A stretch of 64,000 nucleotides of DNA from Ailanthus altissimus (Eukaryota > Streptophyta > Magnoliopsida > Sapindales > Simaroubaceae): assembly GCA_946807835.1 (NCBI GenBank), contig OX327699.1:2845001-2909000 (forward strand). Reading direction: 5' to 3'. Under the pieces are notes generated by a model that made no database searches, was not told the DNA's origin, and saw only the letters and a list, made by a program, of their open reading frames with translations. Shown here one piece after another: positions 13,222-26,719 of this stretch. The position numbers and the translations under genes are program-made. Each line of letters opens with the position of its first letter. Within the stretch, counting starts at the first letter, position 1.

Positions 13222-13445
13222 TTGAGACCACGTCTCAATGATAGGGCCACATGCCCTGCTTTGCGATACGAAGAGGGCGTGTTGCTCCTCCTTGCGCCAT
13301 GCCTCGTACTTGAGGAAGGGCGTACAGTCCCTCATCATGTTATGCCTCGCGTCTAGGAGGAGCACACAACCCCTCCTTCTATCCCACCTCGCTTCGCAAA
13401 GAGGGCACATGACCCCTCCCAGTGCACGAGGGCGTCGAAAATATT
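13222..13445. repeat. GC-rich hairpin island
   Basis: This is a ~220-bp GC-rich block in very AT-rich surroundings. It begins with the inverted repeat TTGAGAC-CAC-GTCTCAA and continues as a large imperfect palindrome. GGCCACATGCCCTGCTTTGCG (split 13246-13266) mirrors the strand-complement of CGCAAAGAGGGCACATGACC (about 13394-13413), and GGGCGTGTTGCTCCTCCT mirrors AGGAGGAGCACACAACCCC. The centre is near 13330. Two overlapping open frames (13159-13461 minus, 13238-13447 plus) follow from the base composition and are not convincing genes. A non-autonomous foldback element is the likeliest explanation. Confidence 0.55.
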
Positions 13446-16117
13446 GAGTTATGCCCATCATTTGGTCCTTAATTTTATATTAATAAGGATAATTTCGTTA
13501 ATTTATTATCTTGTTAACTAATAAAGATTAGTAAAATAATTTTTAATTATCAAAATTTGTAATTTTTAAATAATAACTATTTTTAGATATTTTTCAATAA
13601 TATTTACCAGACCCATGAAATGGCTGATGAATGACTAGCCTACATCTTTGCGTGGAATAAAATAAAAGCTCTTTCTACTTTTGAGTTTCGGTCAAAAACA
13701 CCGATGCCCAGCGGTTGATGCTAAGCTGCTAGAATTTTAAAACATTGCAAGCAATCTTTGTTTCTAATTTCACATCTCTAAGGAAATTGAAATTAAAATA
13801 GAATAATATTATATATATACAAAAAAAATTTTATATAATCTAATACGTTATATAAGTATTAATCTATCGAAATTCATTTCATTAATTTTTATATTTTATC
13901 TCACTAATACTTATCTATTACATCAGTTAGTATTTATAAAGCAATTGTATTTTTAGTTTTATTAATTAAAATATGCATGGCGATACACAACAAAAGCAAC
14001 AAGACAGATGTATATTGGATTTTGCAGCAGGAACCTGATAATTGTAGAGTCAAAAGTCTTGGTTGTAAATTTGCAATGTTGTGGTTATTGAGACAGCACT
14101 AAAATCAATGTATAATTAATATTACAGCAATATCTTGGTTGTCAACTCCCAAAAATTTTACTAGCTTTCCATCAAATTCACATTTGCATGATTCCAAAGA
14201 GCATGAAGCATTAAGCATCACGGATTCTTCCCACACATTTATCGAGTAGATAAATTAAAATTCAAAATAATAATAATAATAATGCATCATTATCACCTAG
14301 TAAAAGACCAATTAATATTTACGTTAACAGTTTAATGATAAAAAATTAACAATACATTTATTTTTATTTTTATTTTGTGATTCTCGCTAAATACATATTA
14401 TTATAAACACGAAACACTTCATCATGTACCAGTAGTAACATATGACACTAATAGATAAAAAAAAATGATATTAATATTTATCTAATGTTGAATATTACAA
14501 TTGTGATATTGCATATTATAATGTTGAACATTTATTTAATAATTTATAATTTTAGATTAAATAATTAATTTAGTATGGTATTAGAATTAAAAGGTTGTAT
14601 ACTAAAATCTGCATGTCTCGTTGTATTTCAATTAATATGGTATCTACATTCTCTATAATGCCACTTGTTAGATTGACTTTAATTGTTATTATGCTCTATT
14701 TTAGTAAATTAAACTTTTAATTCAAGTATTAATTAAAATTATTAAAAAAATGAGTGGGGTTATATTTACATAGGAATACAATGTTTACATTCCAACTAAT
14801 ATATTACTAATTGATGATTATCATAATTGTTACTTTTTTACTTCTAATTAATATAGTAATTATATAATATCAATTAATAATAGACACATCAAATATTACA
14901 TTAATTAAATTATAAATTTATATATCAATTATATAAATATAATATTACTGTTAAAAATATATTTGAATAATATCACATTGTATATTACTCTAATTTATTA
15001 CATAAAACTTATTAGGGCGGACTTGTCTTAGACATAAAACTTATTAGGGTAGACTTGTCTTAGGGCATAGGGTCATTGTCTTCTCAATTCTAATTTTTTT
15101 CTAAACTCAATAATTAATTTTTACAATTTTAATCTTTAAAATAAGTATTTTTATGATTTAATCTCCCAAAATTTCATTAAAAACTCCACATAATTAAATT
15201 CTAATCCTTTATAAATTTTGATTTTGACATCTAACCTTACTTTTTAAATTCTAATTCTACCCCTCAAACTTATTTAAGCAATGTTTCACACGGGCTAATT
15301 GGTTTGAAAAAAAAAATCCTTCACAATTCACTTGCCCATTTTATTTCTCTCTCTCTCTTTTGGTTTTTGAAGTTTAAATTTAAATTTAAAGATATTGATA
15401 TTGATTATTATATAAGCTTTGCTTGTGAATGACAATATGATGTATTCAGATAAATTTTCTTGGAGTACAACCAACCAATTAACCAACTATATGACCCAAA
15501 TTCAATTAAAGTTTCCTTGGTTTAAACATTTTGTCCAAATCAAATACATTTTCAATGAAGGTGGCTTAAAATATGATTGCATATGATCTTGGTTTTTGCA
15601 TAGTCAATGTGCATAGTGAAGTGGAGATCTTATCCATTTCATGTGCACGTGCTCAAGCCTTCTAACTGAGGGCAAAGCATGTTTCACGAGAAAGAGACTT
15701 CAATAATAAAAATTTAAAAGTATGGAATATATGAAAAATGCCTTGGCTTTTTCATGTCAACGAGTTTATTCCTTTTACGAGTTAATGCATTTTTTTAAAA
15801 AAATTTATTTGTTATGACTTTGTTGGTTGTTGGATCGAGGTATTGAGGTAGGTTTTCAGGAATTGTTTTATTTATTTATTTTGAATACTTGTAAGGGGTT
15901 TTGCGCATATGTCAGGATTCTACAAAGATGTTTTTTTTAAATCAAATTTATTAAGTTTGTTTTAATTTGTAGGTTCAATAAGAAATATGCTTTTTAAATT
16001 GTTGGGTTCATTATTTAGGGTCAACCACATTGTGCTTAGCTCAATTTTGTAGGCTCAAATTTTGAATCTATATTGTTAAATATTCGGGCCAATCTATCAA
16101 TAGGTCTTATAAATGAA
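13446..16117. other. Gene-free AT-rich DNA
   Basis: No supported coding sequence. The stretch contains poly-A/T runs, a 32-bp tandem duplication at 15001-15064 and a CT microsatellite near 15345-15360. Its right edge is the truncated end of a copia 3' LTR. Confidence 0.6.
15001..15064. repeat. 32-bp tandem duplication
   Basis: Two adjacent units of 32 bp (15001-15032 and 15033-15064), each beginning CATAAAACTTATTAGGG. They differ at about three positions. Confidence 0.9.
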
Positions 16118-18276
16118 TTATGGGTTTACAAAATATACTCAATCCAATATAATTATATACATAAATTTCATATATCATCATATGTATTAATAAAACAAAT
16201 TATAAATGAGAAATTTTACTCGAATTGAAAGTAATTTTTAATTCTTTAAGAACTATAATATTTAAGTCTTAAGCTTACATTGAAGTGTGTTTTTACACAA
16301 TTTTAGTTCACAACTAAAATCGGTAGAATTTTGAAACTAAAATAGCAGTTCCAAAATTATCAACAATAGGTATTAACCTCTCAAACACTTTGATTTTATT
16401 TGTCTTTATTTCTTATGAGATATGAGATGAATAAAATATTTTTAGTCTTTGTTCTCACATAACCCTTCGCATAAAACACTTAAAAAAAACACTTATCTTA
16501 TTCTCTCACAACTCTCTTATACATAGATAGTTTGAATGAAAATGAATTAAAAAGAGTTCCAAATAATTTTGTCAAAATAATGACTAATGGAAGTGCTCTC
16601 CCCACCATTCAACTTTTTGGGCCATTCTATTCCATTATCTTATAAAAAACACATGATTAATGGCTACCAAATATTCCTATATCTAACATATAAAATATCT
16701 TTAATTATTTTAAGTAATCAAATGATCAAAATCAAGACCTCTCATTAGGTAAATTATATCATTCCCATAATTGATGTTTATCCTTTTGCAATAATGATAA
16801 TAAATGAATTTTTTATTAATATTCAAAAACTAATTTTAAATAATTACTTTTACTTCACTTATTTTTACTAGTAAGGTAAATCAATAATTTTAAGGTAAAA
16901 ATAATTTATAGACAATTTTGTGCCACTTATTAATATTTTATTGATTAATAACTCTTGTCAACCAATTATGTGATGTACTTAACATTTAAGTCTTGACAAA
17001 TACACATCCTGAGGAAGCCTGAAACATATTTTTGATTTGCTGAAATTTATTAGACCGACTGCTTCAATCCAATACGCTGCCCCGATGTACAATGAGTATA
17101 TTTTATATTGTGAAACTCTATAGGTATATGTCCGATTTGTCATATGAAACTTGTCCATACGTCTGTGAACAATATCCCACACATATGTTACGGATATCAC
17201 AAAGCGGCATATTAGACCATACAAGTTGAAGTTATAACATATTCGTATAATCCTTCCATCATTGATATTCTGGAAGAGCGGAGATATAGATCAAGATCGT
17301 CAAATTTTTATATGCTCAATCGTAAACTTATCTCCAAATATGTATTTCAATAAATAATATCCGCAAAACTTTATGATATAATTTATTCATAGAAGAAGCT
17401 CTTTTTTCATTTTTTTTTACTACTTATGCCCATAAGACTTTCTGAAATACAATCTTAGAGCATCAGGATATATTACTCATCGAAATGAGCTGATGGATCC
17501 CATATCTACACACACTGAACTCCATGGGCATCGGACCATACCTAGCGACACCCAGCGGTCAGATCATAAAAAGTTTCTGACATGTATAGAACCAAAGTAT
17601 GATGGATCACTTATAAGCCCACCGTGGCGCTCAAGTTAAAGGACTACGAATACTACTCAACTCGAGATGACCCTCAATTGACGATTTTATGAGATGTCTA
17701 TTGGAGGTCCTCGTGAGTCTGTTTAGTATTTAGTCCTTGCTGAATATTTGTATATTTATACGAGCTTCTACTAAACTCATGGTCTGTTAAGACTAACTAT
17801 TTGAACCATCCAGATATAGACATACACTAATCTATATTTATATTAAAGTCTTCACTGACAGACCTGTATCAGTGAAGATAGATAAAAAATATAGTATTTG
17901 AGAACATATTTGCATAATGACATTTCCTAGCATAACTTGCAACTCTTTGTTACTACGTCATTATTAATATATTCTCAAGTCTTTGTCCCACTTCAGATAA
18001 AGCTCTAATTCCTTAGATTTTGCTGACTCTTATAATCTGTTAACTCTTATTAGTATTAACTCTTAGCATTTATAACTCTCAGCGTTGCTAATTCTTAGCA
18101 CCGATCTAAACTTCTTTAGACTAGATTCGAACTTCTTCAGATCATACAATATCTGAAACATTACAAGCAATTTATCATATTAAATATAATTAGCGATGTA
18201 ATAAAATAATAATAGTATAAATATAAAATAAATATTTATACATAAAAGAGATGATATGTAACCATAAATCCCAACA
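16118..18276 (-). repeat. Copia 3' LTR
   Basis: In element orientation it starts TGTTGGGATTTATGG at 18276, directly after the purine-rich AAAGGAAGTAAAAGT (polypurine tract, about 18277-18291) that overlaps the end of pol. It pairs with 23519-25222 plus 42690-43216. The lower-coordinate end is approximate, because homology fades at about 16118-16130. Confidence 0.78.
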
Positions 18277-18280
18277 ACTT

Positions 18281-21200
18281 TTACTTCCTTTGCAGCCATT
18301 TACGATGGTATCTAATGCCCATTGACTCCACATGCCTTTCAAATATTTTTGAAGTTAAGGCTTTAGTAAGTGGGTCCACTACATTATTCATAAAGTCTAC
18401 TCTACAAACTATTACATCTCCTCTAACCAATATTTCTCTAATAATATTGTATTTTCCTTTCACATGCTTAGACTTTTGGTATGCTCTCAACTTTTTGCCT
18501 TATACAATGGCTCTATTGTTGCTGCAAAATAATGGCATATGATTTATTGAATTTGAAACTATTCCAAGTTCAACGACAAAATTGCGTATCTATACTACTT
18601 ATTTCGCTACTTCTGAGGCTGCAATATATTTTGCCTCTGTTGTGGAATCAGTCGTGGATTACTGTTTGTTATTTTTCTAACTCACTGCAATACCATTGAG
18701 AAAGAATACATACCCAGATATAGACTTTTTATCATCTGGATTAGACTGGAAGTCTGAATCTGTATACCCCTTCACTTGTAAGTCACTTCCTCCATATATC
18801 AGAAACTTGTCCTTGGTACCCTTAAGATATTTCAGGACATGTTTCACAGCCATCCAATGGCCTTTGTCTGGATCAGACTGATACCAATTTGTAACACTTG
18901 TAACTATACTAATGTGAGGTATTGTACACATCATGGCATATATCAAGCTTCCTATAGTTGATGCATATGGTATGTTAGACATTCTAACTCTTACATCTTC
19001 ACTCTGAAGACACATATTCCTCAAAAGATGAATGCCACATCTAAAAGATATATCAACTATCTTACAGTTACTGAAATTATATCTTTCTAAAAAATTATAT
19101 ATATACGATGGTTAGAGAGTCTTATAAGCCTCATAGCTCTATCTCTATAAAGCTTTATACTTATTATATAGGAAACCTCTCCCAAATCTTTAAAGGAGAA
19201 GTTCTTACTAAGGTAGCTTTTGACTGATTGTAACATACCAATATCATTTCGATAATGAGTATGTCATCCACATAAAGAACCAAGAAGACTACTATGCTCA
19301 CACTGCCCTTTTTATACACACATGATTCCTCTTCGTTCTTGATGAAATTAGACCCTCTTATTACCTCATCAAAATGAAGATTTCAACTTCGGAAAGCCTG
19401 CTTAAGTCCATAAATATACTTCTTTAGTTTACACGCTAGACCAGAAGTTTGGTTGGATGTAAAACCTTTTGATTATTCCATATAAATCTATTCTTCAAGA
19501 TATCCATTTAAGAATGCCGTTTTTACATCCATTTTTCAAATGTCATAGTCATAATATGCAGCAATTGCCAATAAAATTTAAATTGACTTAAGCATCGCTA
19601 CTAGTGAGAAGGTTTTTTCATAATCGACCCCAGATTGTTGAGTATAACCTTTTGCCACTAGACGGGCTTTAAAGGTTTCTACTTTCTTATCAGGCCCACA
19701 CTTTTACTTGTAAATTCATTTATTACCAATAGGAATAATTCCTTTAGGAAGCTCAATTAAGTTTCAGACTTGATTTTGATGCGTTGAGTCAATTTCAGAT
19801 TTCATAGCGTCTTGCCGTTTACTCGAATTAATGTCCAACATCGCCTCTCTATAAGTCAAATGATCTTTTTCATTAACCAAGAAAATACCATGGGCACCTT
19901 CAAGAATTAAACCATACTTTTCAAGTGACCTTGATATCCTTTTCGACTTACATGAAATGTGTGTTAAAGTTAGTCCACTTGATTGAGCTTGAGGTTCCAT
20001 CATTGGTTCATTTATATTTTGAATGATTTCATCTAATTCAATCTTACCACAATCTCCATGATCCATAAGAAACGTTTTCTCTAAGAAAGTGGCATAACAA
20101 AAAAACGAACACATTTTTTTTTTCCTTTGGATCATATAATTGGTATCCCATTGAATTCTTGGGGATATCTAATATACCAGTACTAGTATTCTCTGGGTGT
20201 AAGTTTATACTATTGCGTAACTTTTATGTAAGCAAAATAGTCCTAAATCTTGATTACTTAAGACTCGGTTTTCTTTTAGTTCATATCTCATTTGGAGTAC
20301 ATGGAACAACTTTCCATGGAACTCTGTTCAATAAATAAGCAACGATTTCTAGAGCATATCCCCATAGATATTCAGGGAGATCAGTGAAGTTTATTATTGA
20401 TCGGACCATATGCAATAAAGTCTGATTTCTCATCTCCAAAATACCATTATATTATAGAGTTCCTAGAGGAATATACTGAGCGAGAATCCCATTATTCTTT
20501 AAATAATTCAAAAATGCAATGCTCATGTATTTACCACCTTGATCTGATCAAAGGCATTTGATATACTTATCGGTTTGTTTCTCTCCTTTAAGTCGAAACT
20601 CTTTGAACTTTTCAAAAGTTTCTAACTTATATTTCATAAGAAACACATATCCAAATCATGATAGATCATCAATAAAGACAACAACGTATCGAAATCCACC
20701 AATTGCAGTGTGATTCATTAGACCACATACATCATTATGTACAAGTTCTAATAAATCAGTGGCGTGGTGTCTAACACCAGTAAATGAAGCTTTGGTCATT
20801 TTTTCTTGAATACAAGATTCACAAACTGGATAAGATTCTGTAGTTAAATCAAGTATTTGACCATCCTTAACCAGACGAGATAAACGTCTCACACCTATAT
20901 GACCTAATCTCATATGCCACAATTTGGTCTCATTTAAAATTCTCGAGCTACTACTAGCATTTACCTGTGCATTCATGATATTTTATATTGTATCCAATAT
21001 GTAATGGCCATTAATCAACTGACATTCAACTAATAAAATATTATCCAAATCATACAAATATAAGGAATGGTTCCAAACATACATATGATATCCTTCATTG
21101 TCCAACACAGGAATGGAAATAATTTGTCAAATAATGTTTGGCATATAATAATAATTATTCAATACAATAATTTTAATACATAGAAGAAGTAAATTAAAAT

Positions 21201-22231
21201 GTCCAATAGCTTCGACTTACAGGAAATCACAATTCCCAACACAAAGTTGTACTTCTCCAGGCTGTAACAGTCTAACTTCTTTTAGACCCTGCAACACATT
21301 TCAGATATGAGAAGGATAAGTAGTATCTAATACCCAGCCAGTACTAGCATCAAATGGTAAAGACATTTTAATGGTAGGTAAGTGCATACCTAAGGGAGTC
21401 TTCTTAATCCTGGTAAGATATTTTGAGCAATTATACTTTCAATGCCCATCCTTGCTGCGATGGAAACATTTTCTTTTTGCTTTGTTCTCATGTTAGGGCT
21501 TTGACATTGTTGCTTTTGAGGACCCATGTTAGGTGTATGCTTTATCTTTTTTTTATTCTTCTCTTTGAACTTCTTAAAAGCCTTCAAGGTCGAAGATGTA
21601 ACACCTTGAATATAGAGTATCGTGCCTTTTTTGTTCATATCCTCTTGATCTTTTTTGAGTATGTTATGCAGATCAGCATAAGTAGGGGTCAATCTCTACA
21701 TGTCGAAGTTCATGATGAACTATGAAAATGACTTTGGAAGTGATTGGAGAATTAAATTATTCCCTAATATATTGCTCAATAAGATATTCATGGGTTATAA
21801 ACTCTCAATATGAGATTTAATCTGGAGGACATAGGGACTCACTAGATTGCCTTTGGGTAGTCTAGCTTGAAAGAGAGATTTGCCAACGTTATATATTTCA
21901 ACTTAAGGTCGGTTGCCAAATAACTCCTTCAGATAAAGCATTATGCTGCCAGCATTATCCATGTGGACATACTCTATTTGAAGATCCGTAGACATTGAGT
22001 CGATGATGTACAATTTGACTTTTAAATCGTCATCTAACCATTTTCAATATGTCTCATTTTCTTCTGTAGAAGCATCATCAGACATAGATCAGGCAAATGC
22101 TGATCAATTACATACCCAAGCTTCTCAGAATCCAAAACTATTTTGAGATTCATAAGCCAGTCAGTATAATTTTCTACACCTTTGAGTTAGTGTGCATCAA
22201 GGATACGAACTAGTGGGTTGCTTAAAGCCAT
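18281..22231 (-). pseudogene. Copia gag-pol polyprotein, degraded
   Basis: This is the copia polyprotein (capsid, protease, integrase, reverse transcriptase, RNase H), read from an ATG at 22231 (MALSNPLVRILDAH). Recognisable parts are the gag N-terminus (22231-21900), a Lys-rich gag tail (about 21690-21390), the GAG-pre-integrase zinc region LWHMRLGHIG ... CESC (about 20920-20815), the integrase core start (about 20770-20656), the RT motif LYVDDILI (about 19285-19255), and the RT/RNase H end with KGYTDSDFQSNPDD (18780-18730) and the terminal VDPLTKALTSKIFERHVESM (about 18375-18315). Many stops and frameshifts disrupt it. The copia order with integrase before RT is clear. Confidence 0.85.
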
Positions 22232-23504
22232 TTGATCTTCACAAGGAAGAAAGAAAGAAAAAAGATGTTAGCGAAATATTTCAATCGCTAATTAATAATG
22301 TTTTAGATCATGGGTATAACAATTATACATATTTTAATCTAAAAATACCCTCCCACTATTTTACAAAATCCATTTAATCTCTTAAACAGGAAAACGATAA
22401 TTAATTTTTTTTTAAAACTATACAGTGAAAAGTAGATCCCATTGACATTTTACTATAGTCACACACTTTAGCGATTTAGGTCTTTATAAACCCAAAAGGT
22501 AGACAACTCTTATCAATTGCATCTCATATAACTCTTACCATTGATCTTAAATACACTTTATTCGCACACTTTAGAGATCTAGGATAAGTGTATTCTAGAT
22601 TAACTTATTAATCATCAAATATATGTTATCGATATTACCTACAAACTTTAGCGATCTAGGGTAATACTTTCGCATATATTTGGCTAATCTCATGTTTAAC
22701 TGGCGTAGCCCAAGTCACACTGATCAATCTCTTATACTTTAGCGATCTTGAGAAAAATTAAAGTGACCTATCTAACATTGTATTGATAAGATGGATCATA
22801 TTATAATATTATTTCGTAACAAAATATTATTCAATCTGATTATGAGAGAATTTTCAAACTCATCCTCATATCATGTAGATGATAAATTTAGATCATTTAT
22901 TTAATTTTTTGCAAGCACAACTAACTCCCACCAATAGAGCTCCCATTATGGTTATCAACATAAATAAATGATCATATCACGTTATGACAATTATACAAGT
23001 ATAATACAACAATAAAATAAGTCAAAACATGAAATAAAATAAAATAAAAAAATTTTCCATAACAATACCAAACATAGCGAAGTAGGGAAATGAACACCGC
23101 AGTGTTGGGAAATGAATGCCGCAACGGTCATAAAAAAAGAGAGCTGGCGCCGCGACGTCTAGCCTATATATGCCTAGCGCCACAGCGCAACCACCTTGGC
23201 ACCTCAAGGTAGTAGCTATAGGGTCATGGTGCCCAGAGGCTAGTGTGCTGGACGCTGTTATCTCATTTTGGTGTTCGAAAATTAAATTTTTATGTTCCGG
23301 CACCAAATTATCTCATGTACATCGTGTCCATACATCATATGTTTAATTCCAAACATCAACATGTTCAAGAACATTACAAAATTATACCATTTTCAATTTT
23401 AAACATCACAATGTCCCAAATTAAATATCATCATGTTGTTCAAAATTACAACATCAACATGTTAAAAATTCAACAACATCAAGCATCACAAACCCAATTA
23501 GCAT
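22232..23504 (-). promoter_or_regulatory. Copia 5' leader with iterated stem-loops
   Basis: This is the leader between primer site and gag. In plus coordinates the four hairpins with the shared GATCGCTAAAGT loop lie at 22450-22490, 22553-22590 (stem CACTTAT/ATAAAGTG-like), 22633-22666 (TATTACC/GGTAATA) and 22727-22755 (TCTC/GAGA). They correspond one-to-one with those of the plus-strand copia at 6793-7097, and stem bases differ in a pair-preserving way in some. Confidence 0.7.
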
Positions 23505-23516
23505 GCTCTGATACCA
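23505..23516 (-). promoter_or_regulatory. Primer binding site (tRNA-iMet)
   Basis: TGGTATCAGAGC on the minus strand, two bases inside the 5' LTR end at 23519. It is the perfect plant initiator tRNA-Met complement used by many copia elements. Confidence 0.92.
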
Positions 23517-23518
23517 TT

Positions 23519-25222
23519 TGTTAAGTGAGTGTGTGATTAATTAAGTGTACATATAATTTTAAAAATTTATTACACACAGCGAAAGTATCACATACAAAAT
23601 ACACTCAATCTAACATAATCATACACATATATCTCATATATGATCATATATATCAATTAAACAAATTACAAGTGAGAAAACTTAGCCGAATTAAAGATAG
23701 CTTTCAATTCTTTAAGAACTTCAATATCCAAGTCTTGAGCTCACCTTGAAGTGTGCTGTTGCACAATTCTAGTTCACAACTAAAACCGGTGAGATTGTGA
23801 AGCTAGAATAGTAACTCTAAAATTTCCAATAGTAGGTATTACCTCTCAAACAATTTGCTTCTATTTTTTGTGTTTCTTATGAGAGATGAGATGAATAAAA
23901 TATTTTTGATCTTTGTTCTCACACAACCCTTTGCATAGAACACTTAGGAAAACACATTTAGCTTATTCTCTCACAACTCTCTCATACGTAGATGGCTTGA
24001 ATAGAAATGAATCAAAATGAGTTCCAAATGGTTTTGTCAAAATAATGACTAATGGAAGTGCTCTCTTCACCATTCAACATTTTTGGCCATTCCATTTCAT
24101 TATCTTATAAAAAACACATGATTAATGGCCACAAAAAATTTCTATACCTAACATATGGAATATCTTTAATTATTTCAAGTAATCAAATGGCCAACATTAA
24201 AGTCCCTTATTTGGTAAATTATATCATTGTCATAATTGATGTTTATCATTTTAAAATAATGATAATAAATGAATTTTGTATTAATATTTAAAAACTATTT
24301 TTGAATAAGTACTTTTACCTCACTTGTTATTACTAGTAAGGTAAATTGACAATTTCAAGGTAAAAATAATTTATGGACAATTTTTTGTCACTTGTCAACA
24401 TCTTATTGATTAATAACTCTTATCAACCAATTATGTGATTTACTTAACATTTAAGTCTTGACAAATACACATCTTAAGGAACCCTTGAGGCATATTTTTG
24501 GTTTGCTGGAATTTTTTAGACCGACCTGTTCAATCCAATACACTGCCTCCGTTTACAACGATTTTACTTCATATTGTGAGACTCTCCAAGTTCATGCTCG
24601 GTTTGTTATACGAAACTTGTCCATACGTCTGTGAATAATTTTTCACACACATGTTACAGATATCATAAAGTGGCACGTTAGACCATAAAAGTTGAGGTTA
24701 TAACATATCCGTATAATCCTTCCATCATTGATATCCTGAAAAAAACAGAGACATGGATCAACATCGTCAAATTTTCATATGCTTGACTGTAAACTTATCT
24801 TCAGAATTTTATTTCAATAAATAATATCCGTAAACACTTTTACGATTTTATTTATTCCTAGGAAAAACATTTTTCCCAGTTTTTGTTTTACTGCTTATGG
24901 CCATAAGACCTTTTGAAACATAATATTAGAGCATCAGGATATATTACTCACCCAAATGAGCTGATGAGTCTTATATCTACACACATCGGACTCCATAAGC
25001 ATCAGACCATAACCAGCGACACCCAGCGATCAGACTATGAAAGATTTTTGACATGTGTGAAACTAAAGTATGATGGATCACTCATAGGCCCATCGTGCCG
25101 CTCAGATTAAAAGACCACGAATACTACTTAACTCGAGATAACCATCAATTGATAGTTTTATGGGATGTCTATTGGAGGTCCTCGTGAGTCTCTTCAGTAT
25201 CCAGTCTTTATTGAATACCTGT
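23519..25222 (-). repeat. Copia 5' LTR, downstream part
   Basis: This part runs from the LTR end (TTAACA at 23519) up to the insertion point of Athila-like element B. The last bases, CCTGT (25218-25222), form one copy of the insertion's target duplication. Confidence 0.88.
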
Positions 25223-26719
25223 TCTTTACGTTCAAATTGTAATGCGATTATTGCAGTATAGATTAAGGTATCGATCCCATGAAGAAGCTTTTGATAAAAT
25301 AGGTTAGTGAAATAAAAATATTAAAATAGTAACGAAAGAGAAAATTGAATGTGAGATTGATATAGAAAAGGTAAAATTAAATATAAATTAAGGAAGAAAA
25401 TTATAATGATGTGAGTAAGGCTTCGAGAATTACTAATATATATTTTAAATCTATTATATACTTTGTTTCAATGTTTATAATTCAATTGAAAATTTTACAT
25501 CCGAAACAGTCAATCGAAAGATATGTATAATATGACATATTTAATAAGCAATTTATTTGACATGACTAAACTCTTTGTAAATATTATCACAAACTATGTT
25601 CATTTATACAAGTTATCTAAGATCGACAACATATCATTTTGACAATATTGCAGTAAAAAATTAAAATGATGTAACCAATAACAATTATAATTCGACAAGA
25701 ATCACATAAAGAAAGCATGATTAAAAATATATGAAAAATGAGAATTATAACCTCTGGATTATAGAAAAGTAATAGATAAGAGTTTTGACACAACAAACTT
25801 ACAACATTGTAGCTCTTAACAAAAAATCAAAGTCTAGAAGTAGATTTATTACACATAGAAGTTCATCTCTAACCTTACCAAGAAATTTAGCCTAGTTTAC
25901 AATTCATTCTTATAAATATTAAAGGAAAATATTTAAGAGAATTGTAAGACATGAAAAAAACATCCATTAGCCTCCTAAAGGTGTCCTTATATAGGCAATG
26001 AATAAGAACATGTTTAGTGTGACTTCAATCAACACTAATTTTTGCCACCAACACCTTTATCTAATTGTAGCACCTTTTTGATAATAGAGACAATCGATAT
26101 AGCCTTTGTGGTCAACATGAAAGTTTCAGTATTTTATCTCTCTTTCTGTAGTCACCAGGTTCATGCAATCTTGATTAGTATCTTATGAGATATAGTCAAA
26201 ATACCAAAGCCATATTAGATTTCAGACAACAACTCTTTTATTAATTTGCAATCAAATTTGAACTATGATAACGACTGCTTTAGATGTTGGTGTCAATAGA
26301 AGAGTTATAGATAATTGACTCAAAATTTTCTAGCTTCAAGAATTATACTGATTGAATAATTATTTTGTAAAATAAATTCCAAGTATTGGAGATAAGTCAG
26401 GTTAAGGGGAGTTGTAATCTAGTTCTGTTGTATCCCAATTTTGGCCCATAAAATGTTGGATTTGACTTTTTGATTATTTTTCAAATTTGTGTAAGATTGA
26501 GTCATGCAGCTTCAAGTTCAACAATTTATTCATTTCAATTTTTACATTGAGAGTTATGTCCATTTTTGAAAACCATTGCAAATAATATTCATTAATCACA
26601 ATTTAATAACAACACTTTTTTTTTCAAGTTTAAAAATACAAAATGCTAAAATTAGTGACATTGTAAATGTTAAATAGTGACTGAATCTCTTAACAAATAT
26701 GATTTTAATATGTTTATTA
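25223..26719 (-). repeat. Athila-like B 3' LTR
   Basis: About 1.5 kb, matching 41199-42684 and 43796-45286 along its length. It contains a TATATAAG-type TATA element near 25988-25994 (minus strand), conserved in all three LTRs. A purine-rich remnant adjoins the inner edge near 26720-26730. Confidence 0.88.

Noticed and set aside
13159..13461. Two overlapping open frames of 69 and 100 codons as a gene
   Set aside because: They arise on both strands of a GC-rich palindrome where stop codons are rare. No domain, start context or conservation supports them.
16060..16130. Copia left terminus at TGTTAA (16074) with a target duplication
   Set aside because: The 5-mers tatat (16069-16073) and tattc (43217-43221) do not match, and homology to the other LTRs only begins at about 16120, so the end is treated as truncated.
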